From assembly GCA_003527885.1 (NCBI GenBank), contig DPWB01000390.1, forward strand, positions 1,962 to 13,742: a stretch of DNA of 11,781 nucleotides, read 5' to 3'. Each line of letters opens with the position of its first letter. Position 1 is the first letter of the stretch. The stretch is from Candidatus Competibacteraceae bacterium. GTDB lineage: Bacteria > Pseudomonadota > Gammaproteobacteria > Competibacterales > Competibacteraceae. The notes beneath the pieces were generated by a model. It did no database searches. It had not been told where the DNA came from and was given only the letters and a program-made list of their open reading frames with translations. Of the stretch, positions 6,727-11,781 are shown piece by piece. The translations under genes were made by a program, and so were the position numbers.

Positions 6727-7226
6727 CGAAAGCGCTTTTTAGACGGGTCGACGCTATCAACGGGCCATCGCTCGTCCCGCCGACGGTAAATCCGAATGCG
6801 CACCCGCTCCTGATCGACCAGCACGTATTCTCGCAGGCCATCCAACTGACGGTAGGCGGCGAACTTGTCGCCGATATCGAAAGCGGCGGTGCTGGCTGAC
6901 AGCACTTCGATAGCCAGTACCGGGCAGCGTTTGAGGTAATGGTCGGCGCGGTCGCTTTCGGCACAGGTCACCAGTAAATCGGGGTAAAAACCACAATTCG
7001 CTGTCTCGATGTGCACTTTGACATCGGCCACCGCCCGGCAGGGCGTGCCGCGCAGGTGCTGGCGTAGCAGCGTGTACAGGTTGACGCTCAATTCATTATG
7101 CAAGTCGGAGGCGCCGGTCATGGCGAAGATCTCGCCGCGCACGAATTCGTGGCGGGTTGGTTGCCGGTGCTCCCAATGCAGGTAATCGTCGAAACTAAAG
7201 GTCGGACGAGATGCGGGATAGGACAT
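6708..7226 (-). CDS. Uma2-family (DUF820) PD-(D/E)XK-type nuclease-fold protein
   Basis: A 172-residue protein of the Uma2/DUF820 family, which has a restriction-endonuclease-like fold and mostly unknown biological roles. Visible family marks are FSFDDYLHWE (10-19), RHEFVRGEIFAMTGAS with Glu27 (25-40), DVKVHIE (68-74), the acidic YPDLLVTC (81-88) with Asp83, AIEVLSASTAAFDIGDK (105-121) with Glu107 and the downstream Lys121, and REYVLVDQ (132-139). The catalytic pattern looks intact. The start is ATG 7224-7226 with GGAGG at 7233-7237; the longer open frame upstream is Arg/Pro-rich and rejected. It overlaps the dehydrogenase start by 19 bp on the same strand, so it heads the operon by position, but it has no obvious tie to small-molecule synthesis. 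Such genes are often scattered singly in genomes, so it may be a recent insertion. Confidence 0.85.
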   Translation of the reverse strand: MSYPASRPTFSFDDYLHWEHRQPTRHEFVRGEIFAMTGASDLHNELSVNLYTLLRQHLRGTPCRAVADVKVHIETANCGFYPDLLVTCAESDRADHYLKRCPVLAIEVLSASTAAFDIGDKFAAYRQLDGLREYVLVDQERVRIRIYRRRDERWPVDSVDPSKKRFRCPKRT

Positions 7227-7323
7227 GATCGGCCTCCGAAAATACCTGCCACGCCACAAGCTTAGCGTGAGTGTGCAACGGATATGAGCCGGTGTCCCAG
7301 CGCGCCGGGGCGGTGGCGGCCGT

Positions 7324-8175
7324 TCAGCCGATGACCGCTTCGGCCTCCATGCAGACCGTGCCGCCGTCGAGCCGCGCCTGAAGGGCGATGCCTTTTTCTC
7401 CAGGAGTGGCGTGGAGCGTGACGGAGTGGCCAAGCGTCGCGGGGGCCAAACCGCGATAGCGAAATTCGCGCACCCGGCCGCCGCCGAGTTCTTCGGCGTA
7501 ATCGGCCAGCATGGTGGCGTTCAGCGGGCCGTGAACCACCAAGCTTGGATAGCCTTCGACATCGCGACAATAATCCATGTCGTAATGGATACGGTGGCCG
7601 TTGAAGGTCAGCGCCGAATAGCGGAATAGCATGGTTGAGGTGGGCGTGTACGTCTTGGTGTGCGGCGCGGGCGGCGGGGCGGTCGGGGGGCTGGTTTTTT
7701 GACCCGGCGGCGTAAAATCCTTGTAAACGATGTCCTGGTCCTCGCGAATCAGCAGCTCGCCCTCCAAGGAGTGCAGTTCGTGGACCACGGTCACGAACAC
7801 CAGATCGCCGGAACGGCCCTGTTTGTGGTCGACTTTCACGATGCTCGATGTCTTGCGCACGGGGGAGCCGATGACGACCGGCGCTAGGAGCGAAACGCGG
7901 CCACCGGCCCACATGCGGTTGGATAAAGGGACCGGCGGCAGGAACCCGCCGCGCGCCGGATGGCCGTCGCGACCGAGTTGGCTCGCCGGCAGCCCTTCCA
8001 GGAAATAGACCCAATGCCACGATGGCGGCAAGCGCTCGCCGTCGCGAATGCGGTCCGCCGCCCAGTAGTCGACCGTGGCGGCCATCAGCCGGGCGTGACG
8101 GGCTGCGATCAAATCCTCGTCGGTGCGCGATTTTCCGATCCAGGTTCTGAGGTGGTCGAGATCGATGTCGCTCAT
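7324..8175 (-). CDS. MaoC/HTD2-type double-hotdog acyl-CoA hydratase (mesaconyl/itaconyl-CoA hydratase-like)
   Basis: A 283-residue protein with two hotdog halves: an N-terminal FAS1-dehydratase-like half (1-155), a Pro-rich linker (about 157-178) and a C-terminal half (180-283). The FLPPVPLSNRMWAGGRV stretch (78-94) and the IHYDMDYCRD...YPSLVVHGPLNA stretch (196-220) match the hydratase/HTD2 group that includes mesaconyl-C4-CoA and itaconyl-CoA hydratases; Asp199 and His215 are plausible catalytic or contact residues. It should hydrate or dehydrate a branched or C4-C5 acyl-CoA in the cytosol; the exact substrate is not set. The start is ATG 8173-8175 with AAGGA about 10 nt upstream, and the following MSDIDLDHLRTWIGK is a normal family start. 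The gap to the Uma2 start is 97 nt, so co-transcription is possible. No CoA-transferase or lyase partner is visible in the window. Confidence 0.85.
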   Translation of the reverse strand: MSDIDLDHLRTWIGKSRTDEDLIAARHARLMAATVDYWAADRIRDGERLPPSWHWVYFLEGLPASQLGRDGHPARGGFLPPVPLSNRMWAGGRVSLLAPVVIGSPVRKTSSIVKVDHKQGRSGDLVFVTVVHELHSLEGELLIREDQDIVYKDFTPPGQKTSPPTAPPPAPHTKTYTPTSTMLFRYSALTFNGHRIHYDMDYCRDVEGYPSLVVHGPLNATMLADYAEELGGGRVREFRYRGLAPATLGHSVTLHATPGEKGIALQARLDGGTVCMEAEAVIG

Positions 8176-8770
8176 GGGCTCTCGTTCCTTATTGTGGGTG
8201 CTGCATGGTCGGGTAGTGGAAGGGGTTGGGCCGTCAAGCAAGGACAGGCGACGGATATCCGGTCCGGCTACCAAGCCAGATCAAGGTATTGGCCGACTCG
8301 AAGCGCGCCCATTGCCGGCTGACACTTTCCATTTTTGCATCGGTTCTTGCAACGGTTTCGGGCGAGTGCTGGTTGCGCTCGTTGCCGGGCATTGCGGCCA
8401 GGATGCTGTTGGCGGTACCGGCCTACGTTCAGCGCCGGCCCCGGATGGCTCTTTTTTGTTGTAGTGGATAGTCAAGGCCCTCAAGCACGGTCCGAGTTCC
8501 GATATCCATACCTTAAAAATCGAGTTTCCCGGGTCTTTGCGAATAACTGGCGGACACGCGCATCGATTGAATGATAAGTGATAAAAAATCTCTTTTTCAA
8601 CAATGCCATGATGCTTGTCGGCGCGGTGTGACAAACAGCCGTTGGCTTCGGGCAGCTCCCTGATCGATATACCTGCCGCCGACCATTTCAGGCTACCATG
8701 ATGCCTTCATGCTAACGGGGTTTTCCCGATCGACCGAGATCTCCTTCGAACCGGAGTTGAGGAGCCGAAC
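8176..8770. other. 595-bp intergenic region without a convincing gene
   Basis: This stretch separates the divergently transcribed hydratase (minus) and gcvH (plus). All six frames were read. Open frames exist (for example 8281-8634 minus, 8335-8574 plus), but none begins with a Shine-Dalgarno site, shows protein-like composition or resembles a family I know. The part 8505-8620 is AT-rich and holds a good minus-strand promoter; the part 8340-8460 is GC-rich. I looked for a glycine riboswitch ahead of gcvH and saw no recognisable tandem aptamer. The gcvH leader has a small CTCC/GGAG hairpin just ahead of its GAGGAG ribosome-binding site. Confidence 0.6.
8571..8600 (-). promoter_or_regulatory. 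Sigma70-type promoter on the minus strand, upstream of the hydratase
   Basis: A TTGAAA -35 (8595-8600, 5 of 6 consensus) and a TATCAT -10 (8571-8576, 5 of 6) are separated by 18 bp in an AT-rich setting. Transcription would start near 8564 and run toward the hydratase gene, leaving a leader of about 390 nt before its ATG at 8175. It could equally drive a short untranslated RNA. Confidence 0.45.
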
Positions 8771-9211
8771 ATGAGCAAAAGCATCATTCCCACGCACCTG
8801 CGCTATACCGAAAATCACGAATGGGCGCTGGCCAGCACCGACGGTACCGTCCTGATCGGCATCACCGACCACGCCCAGCATCTGCTGGGCGATCTGGTGT
8901 TCATCGAAATCCCGGAAGTCGGCCGCACGGTCGCCGCTGACGAAAGCTGCGCTGTAGTCGAATCGGTCAAGGCCGCCGCCGATGTCTACAGTCCGCTAGA
9001 TGGGGTGATCGTCGAAGTCAACGAAAATTTGGCCGACAACCCGGAACTGGTCAATCAGGATCCCTACGGCGAAGGCTGGATTCTTCGGATCAAGACTACC
9101 GCCATGTTGGATGGCTTATTGGACGCTATCGCCTACGAAGCCCTCGCTCGCGCCGACGACGAGGAAAACGGTGAGTTCCCGAGCACGCTGGCCAACCCCG
9201 CCTTGGTCTGA
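8771..9211 (+). CDS. gcvH: Glycine cleavage system H protein
   Basis: Lipoyl-carrier protein that shuttles the aminomethyl group between the P, T and L proteins of the glycine cleavage complex in the cytosol. It starts with [12 protein letters not shown] (8-19) and has [19 protein letters not shown] (33-51) and the lipoylation motif [15 protein letters not shown] (64-78) with Lys67. The [20 protein letters not shown] stretch (84-103) is also typical. The ATG has a strong GAGGAG site 6-11 nt upstream. At 146 residues it is longer than the usual ~130; the extra residues lie after YEAL and form an acidic, then Pro/Ala-rich tail. The last few codons and the stop overlap a relic of thiC in another frame, so the tail may have been created by that rearrangement. 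No gcvT or gcvP lies next to it here. Confidence 0.95.
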   Translation: MSKSIIPTHLRYTENHEWALASTDGTVLIGITDHAQHLLGDLVFIEIPEVGRTVAADESCAVVESVKAAADVYSPLDGVIVEVNENLADNPELVNQDPYGEGWILRIKTTAMLDGLLDAIAYEALARADDEENGEFPSTLANPALV

Positions 9212-9303
9212 TACCGGACAAGCACGACATGCGCGAGGGCAGCATTGCCTACCGGGTCGCCGCCCGCGCCGCCGGTCTCGACAAAGACCATCCGGGCGCG
9301 CAA
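9193..9303 (+). pseudogene. thiC: thiC relic (fragment of phosphomethylpyrimidine synthase)
   Basis: Read in the frame of the ATG at 9229 and extended upstream, the sequence gives RLGL, then [18 protein letters not shown], then [12 protein letters not shown]. This follows the conserved internal segment of ThiC (E. coli, from memory: [20 protein letters not shown], then AHAADLAKGHPGAQ) almost residue by residue, with one extra Ile after LGL. Intact ThiC is a radical-SAM enzyme of roughly 600 residues; only about 35 are left here. Downstream of 9303 similarity stops, and the frame ends at a TAG at 9355. No Shine-Dalgarno precedes the ATG. It lies between gcvH and tpx and overlaps the end of gcvH, so it is a dead fragment from a deletion or rearrangement. 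A functional thiC, if any, would be elsewhere in the genome. Confidence 0.8.
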
Positions 9304-9331
9304 CCGCGCGTCCGAGTTTGTCGGCGGCAGA

Positions 9332-9358
9332 TTGAAACTGTATCGTCTAAGCTATAGA
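9332..9358 (+). promoter_or_regulatory. Possible promoter of tpx
   Basis: TTGAAA (9332-9337) and TATAGA (9353-9358) resemble -35 and -10 boxes, but the spacer is only 15 bp, below the usual 16-18. The site is AT-rich compared with its surroundings, lies just downstream of the thiC relic, and would give a leader of about 45 nt before the tpx ATG. Confidence 0.35.
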
Positions 9359-9411
9359 AAAGGTACGTGCTGTCCGTTGATTTTCTCAACCTGTCTTGAG
9401 GAGCGAGATTC

Positions 9412-9912
9412 ATGGCTACCATCACCTTCAAAGGCAACCCCGTGACCACCAGTGGCGATCTCCCGGCGGTCGGCGCTACGGCCCCCGATTTCAAACTGGT
9501 CAAGGGCGATCTGAGCGATGTCGGCTTGAGCGCGTTCGCCGGCAAGAAAAAATTGATCAGTATTGTCCCCAGTCTCGACACCTCGGTCTGCGCCCTGTCT
9601 ACCCGCAAGCTCGATGAAGAGTCCAGGAAGCATCCCGACGCGGTCGTGCTGATCGTTTCGGCCGATCTACCCTTCGCCCAAAAGCGCTTTTGCGACAGTG
9701 AGGGCCTGGGCAACGTCGTGCCGCTGTCGATGATGCGCTCGCGCAACTTTGCCAAAGATTACGGCATCTTGCAGGAAAGCGGCCCACTGGCGGGACTGAC
9801 CGCCCGCGCCGTGGTGGTGCTGGATGAAAACAACCGGGTCCGCTACACCGAACTGGTGCCGGAAATCGCTCAAGAACCCAATTACGCGGCGGCGCTGGCG
9901 GCGCTGAAGTAA
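9412..9912 (+). CDS. tpx: Thiol peroxidase (atypical 2-Cys peroxiredoxin Tpx)
   Basis: Thioredoxin-dependent lipid/alkyl hydroperoxidase. The 166 residues match the length of E. coli Tpx closely. The peroxidatic site is [18 protein letters not shown] with Thr57 and Cys60; the resolving cysteine is Cys94 in [11 protein letters not shown], the spacing expected for an intramolecular disulfide. The N-terminal [20 protein letters not shown] and the [14 protein letters not shown] stretch are family-typical. ATG 9412 is preceded by GAGGAG (9398-9403) at good spacing. It is probably transcribed alone from a promoter in the thiC-relic region; a strong hairpin follows 28 nt after the stop. Confidence 0.96.
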   Translation: MATITFKGNPVTTSGDLPAVGATAPDFKLVKGDLSDVGLSAFAGKKKLISIVPSLDTSVCALSTRKLDEESRKHPDAVVLIVSADLPFAQKRFCDSEGLGNVVPLSMMRSRNFAKDYGILQESGPLAGLTARAVVVLDENNRVRYTELVPEIAQEPNYAAALAALK

Positions 9913-9940
9913 CCGGTCCATGCCGCTCTTCGATCCGTGC

Positions 9941-9982
9941 GGTTTCGGGCGGCGGGAAAGCCCCGCCATCGCGCCCGAAACC
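9941..9982 (+). repeat. 11-bp perfect inverted repeat enclosing a second GC-rich hairpin, after tpx
   Basis: GGTTTCGGGCG (9941-9951) is the exact reverse complement of CGCCCGAAACC (9972-9982). Between them GGCGGG (9951-9956) can pair with CCCGCC (9962-9967) across a 5-nt loop, giving a long nested stem. It begins 28 nt after the tpx stop. No T-run follows on either strand, so a canonical intrinsic terminator is not supported. It may be an RNA 3'-end stabiliser, a Rho-assisted stop or a copy of a repetitive palindromic element. Confidence 0.7.
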
Positions 9983-10075
9983 CGCTTCACCCCCTGCCAG
10001 TTGCAGTGTTTGAGTCCGATCGCCTACGCCCGTGACCGCAATCTGGCCCGGCGGCCAGCCAGGTTCTGAGCGGTC

Positions 10076-10438
10076 ATGGCTTTTCAAAACCACAGCGGCT
10101 GGCGGCGGCTGGTGAATGCGACCGGCTATTCCTGGGCGGGCCTGAAGGCCGCTTGGCGCAACGAAGAAGCGTTCCGCCAGGAAAGCCTGCTGTGCGCGCT
10201 GCTCGCGCCACTCGCCCTGTGGCTGGGCGACAGCGCGGTCGAGCGCGCGCTGTTGATCGGCAGCCTGCTGTTGATCGTGATTGTCGAACTGCTCAATTCC
10301 AGCCTCGAAGCGACCATCGACCGCATCGGCCCGGAACGGCACGAACTGTCGGGGCGGGCCAAGGATATCGGCTCGGCGGCGGTGTTCGTGGCCTTGCTCA
10401 ATGCCGCCCTGGTGTGGCTGCTCTTGTTATTGTCGTAA
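10076..10438 (+). CDS. dgkA: Diacylglycerol kinase, DgkA type
   Basis: Small integral inner-membrane kinase that phosphorylates diacylglycerol to phosphatidic acid, recycling lipid released when membrane glycerophospholipids donate head groups to periplasmic glycans or LPS. It has 120 residues, the usual family length, with three hydrophobic helices (about 37-52, 58-73, 100-119). The signature ELLNSSLEATIDRIG (71-85) followed by HELSGRAKDIGSAAV (89-103) is intact; Glu71, Asn74, Glu78, Lys96 and Asp97 correspond to active-site and metal-binding positions, and Glu31 lies in the amphipathic N-terminal helix region. The start at ATG 10076 is followed by a normal amphipathic N-terminus; the Shine-Dalgarno is weak (GAG about 7 nt upstream). 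It precedes a polysaccharide-type glycosyltransferase by 108 nt. Confidence 0.96.
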   Translation: MAFQNHSGWRRLVNATGYSWAGLKAAWRNEEAFRQESLLCALLAPLALWLGDSAVERALLIGSLLLIVIVELLNSSLEATIDRIGPERHELSGRAKDIGSAAVFVALLNAALVWLLLLLS

Positions 10439-10449
10439 CTTAGATAGAC

Positions 10450-10466
10450 GCTGACGTTTGGTCAGC
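10450..10466 (+). other. GCTGAC/GTCAGC inverted repeat after dgkA
   Basis: A perfect 6-bp inverted repeat (GCTGAC at 10450-10455, GTCAGC at 10461-10466) with a 5-nt loop lies 12 nt after the dgkA stop. No T-run follows, so it is at best a weak or Rho-dependent stop. It might also be an operator-like palindrome ahead of the glycosyltransferase gene at 10547. Confidence 0.4.
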
Positions 10467-10546
10467 CATCTGTTACAGTTCCTACCTATTTCTCTCGTTA
10501 AACGTGCGGCTGGCGGGTCTTCCGCCCGACAAGGTATGGAACCATT

Positions 10547-11671
10547 ATGACTGAGCAACGACCGATTCGAGTATGGCACTTCGGCCCCGGCGGCACCCGC
10601 GGACGTGGCGGCATGGGGCGCTTCCTCGCCTATCTGATCCCGACGCTGAACCGGGAAAACCCCGATCTGCACTGCCGGGTCATCGATAGCTACGGGCCGG
10701 GCGCATTCTGGCAAATGCCCTTCTGGTTCGGTGTCGCGTTGTGGCGGCTGGGCTGGAACGCGGCGCTGGGCCGGGTCGATCTGGTCCATCTGCACATGGC
10801 CGCTTACGGCAGCATCTTGCGCAAGGTCCTGTTGTTGATGGTCGCCCGCACCTTCGGCGTGCCGGTGCTCGTCCATTTGCACGGTGCCGACTTCGTGGAA
10901 TTCATGGATCGCTTGCCGGTTTTTATGCGTGATTTTTTAATCAATCGTCTTAAAAATGCTACCTATCTAGTGGCAATCGGTGATTATTGGTGTTATTATG
11001 TGACCCATTCTTTGGGGATTTCGGCGGATCGGGTGGTAGTGATCCACAACGGGGTTCCCGATCCGCTGCGGGAGGCGGGCATCGCCGAGCGCACCGCCGG
11101 CCGTGTCGGTCATCGCTTGCTGTCATTGGGTGAGCTGGGGCCGCGCAAGGGAACGCCCGAGGTGTTGGCGGCGCTCGCCGCGCCGGAGGTGCGCGAGCTG
11201 AACTGGACGGCGGTGTTGGCCGGCAACGGGCCGGTGCAGGAATACCGGGATGAGGTGCGACGCCTGAATCTGGCGGAGCGTATCGAACTGCCGGGTTGGA
11301 TCGAAAGCGCTGACGCATGGCGCCTGTTGGCCGAAAGCGGCATTTTCATGCTGCCCTCCCGAATGGAGGGGTTGCCGGTGGCGATTCTGGAGGCGATGGC
11401 GATTGGCGCTGCCGTGATCACCACGCCGGTCGGGGCCATTACCGACGCCATCGAAGAAGGGGTTACCGGCTTGCTGGTGCCGGCGGGCGATGCCCCGGCG
11501 CTGGCGGAAGCGATCAAACGCTTGCTGCGCGATCCCGCATTGCGGGTGCGGCTGGCCGAGGCGGCACGCCGGCGCTTCGAGGAGCGTTTCACCATCGGGC
11601 GCACCGCCGAAAAAGTAGCGGCGCTGTATCGCCGCGTCGCGGCCCGGCCTGAGCGGGAGTCGCTGATGTAA
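10547..11671 (+). CDS. GT4-family glycosyltransferase, probable polysaccharide biosynthesis
   Basis: A 374-residue GT-B glycosyltransferase, cytoplasmic or membrane-associated. The N-terminal domain opens IRVWHFGPGGTRGRGGMGRF with a glycine-rich donor/acceptor loop and includes VDLVHLHMAAYGS (78-90) and VLVHLHGADFVEF (107-119). The C-terminal domain has LLSLGELGPRKGTPEVL (191-207), the E-x7-E pair in RMEGLPVAILEAM (E274, E282) and VGAITDAIEEGVTGLLVPAGD (295-315 region). Such proteins usually extend exopolysaccharide, capsule or O-antigen units. The ATG has AAGG (10531-10534) about 12 nt upstream; a small GGCGG/CCGCC hairpin precedes that site. Codons ~125-158 lie in an unusually AT-rich patch. 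An exported or membrane protein appears to begin 46 nt downstream, consistent with a polysaccharide locus continuing to the right. Confidence 0.9.
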   Translation: MTEQRPIRVWHFGPGGTRGRGGMGRFLAYLIPTLNRENPDLHCRVIDSYGPGAFWQMPFWFGVALWRLGWNAALGRVDLVHLHMAAYGSILRKVLLLMVARTFGVPVLVHLHGADFVEFMDRLPVFMRDFLINRLKNATYLVAIGDYWCYYVTHSLGISADRVVVIHNGVPDPLREAGIAERTAGRVGHRLLSLGELGPRKGTPEVLAALAAPEVRELNWTAVLAGNGPVQEYRDEVRRLNLAERIELPGWIESADAWRLLAESGIFMLPSRMEGLPVAILEAMAIGAAVITTPVGAITDAIEEGVTGLLVPAGDAPALAEAIKRLLRDPALRVRLAEAARRRFEERFTIGRTAEKVAALYRRVAARPERESLM

Positions 11672-11717
11672 AAGAGCACTTATAAATTCGCCGCCGGTGT
11701 GGCGCAAAGGAAAGGGT

Positions 11718-11781
11718 ATGTGGGCTGTTCGGTTTTGGCGCGCTGTCGTCGTAGGGTTGATCGTCGCGCTGTTTCACGGTG
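11718..11781 (+). CDS. Start of an unidentified protein with hydrophobic N-terminus (truncated by right edge)
   Basis: Twenty-one codons are visible from ATG 11718. They encode a short basic start (RFWR) followed by a hydrophobic run, AVVVGLIVALFHG, which looks like a signal peptide or first membrane helix. A purine-rich AAAGGAAAGGG directly upstream serves as the ribosome-binding site. It follows the glycosyltransferase by 46 nt on the same strand, so co-transcription is likely. The family cannot be named from this much sequence. Confidence 0.6.
   Translation, partial: MWAVRFWRAVVVGLIVALFHG

Noticed and set aside
7227..7433. Upstream extension of the Uma2 frame
   Set aside because: Its composition is Arg/Pro/Ser-rich, it overlaps the end of the hydratase gene, and a GGAGG site directly precedes ATG 7226.
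8425..8458. CCGGC/GCCGG stem followed by a T-run, considered as a terminator
   Set aside because: The stem is only 5 bp and the T-run lies more than ten bases beyond it, so it does not form an intrinsic terminator.
8335..8574. 79-codon plus-strand open frame in the 8176-8770 gap
   Set aside because: It has no Shine-Dalgarno and a Cys/Arg-rich, non-protein-like composition; other frames of similar length overlap it.
8281..8634. 117-codon minus-strand open frame in the 8176-8770 gap
   Set aside because: It has no ribosome-binding site, its composition changes along its length, it resembles no known family, and the candidate promoter lies inside it.
8690..8770. Glycine riboswitch ahead of gcvH
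   Set aside because: No tandem aptamer pattern is visible; only a short CTCC/GGAG hairpin near the ribosome-binding site was seen.
9920..10069. 49-codon plus-strand open frame between tpx and dgkA
   Set aside because: It has no ribosome-binding site, its sequence is dominated by the palindrome at 9941-9982, and it resembles no family I know; a relic cannot be ruled out.
9599..10342. 247-codon minus-strand open frame across tpx and dgkA
   Set aside because: It runs antisense through two well-supported genes, and its Gln/Arg/Pro-rich composition is that of a shadow frame.

Overview
The window comes from a GC-rich (about 60-65% G+C) proteobacterium, most likely a gammaproteobacterium. The evidence is a PilU-type twitching ATPase, a relic of the soluble transhydrogenase SthA, DgkA-type diacylglycerol kinase, Tpx-type thiol peroxidase and GcvH, all with gamma/betaproteobacterial character. 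The genus cannot be fixed from sequence alone; a Competibacter-like lineage is only a guess. No tRNA, rRNA, CRISPR array, IS element or phage gene was seen.

Layout. (1) Bases 1-2143, minus strand: a small internally deleted sthA relic, then pilU, then a class I/II aminotransferase that runs off the left edge; the last two are coupled by a GTGA overlap. (2) Bases 2397-7226: a compact cluster of small-molecule genes. On the minus strand, in transcription order, come a Uma2-family nuclease, an MDR-type dehydrogenase without visible zinc ligands, a 6-pyruvoyltetrahydropterin synthase-fold protein with a rewritten active site, a GT4 glycosyltransferase and a SAM-dependent methyltransferase. Several junctions overlap by 4 bp (TTGA, ATGA). 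A plus-strand RibD-type reductase without a deaminase domain meets the methyltransferase end-on with a 27-bp overlap. (3) Bases 7324-8175, minus: a double-hotdog MaoC/HTD2-type acyl-CoA hydratase. (4) Bases 8176-8770: a 595-bp gap without a convincing gene, holding a good minus-strand sigma70-like promoter. (5) Bases 8771-10438, plus: gcvH, a short relic of thiC, tpx and dgkA. (6) Bases 10547 to the end, plus: a second GT4 glycosyltransferase and the start of a protein with a hydrophobic N-terminus, probably the edge of a polysaccharide locus.

The best candidate for an undescribed system is the pterin-fold/RibD-fold/glycosyltransferase/methyltransferase/dehydrogenase cluster. It looks like a pathway that makes a modified (reduced, methylated, glycosylated) pteridine- or pyrimidine-derived molecule, but no product can be named from the sequence. 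The window also holds two gene relics, sthA and thiC. They imply past deletions at the borders of living operons and are easy for an automatic annotation to miss.
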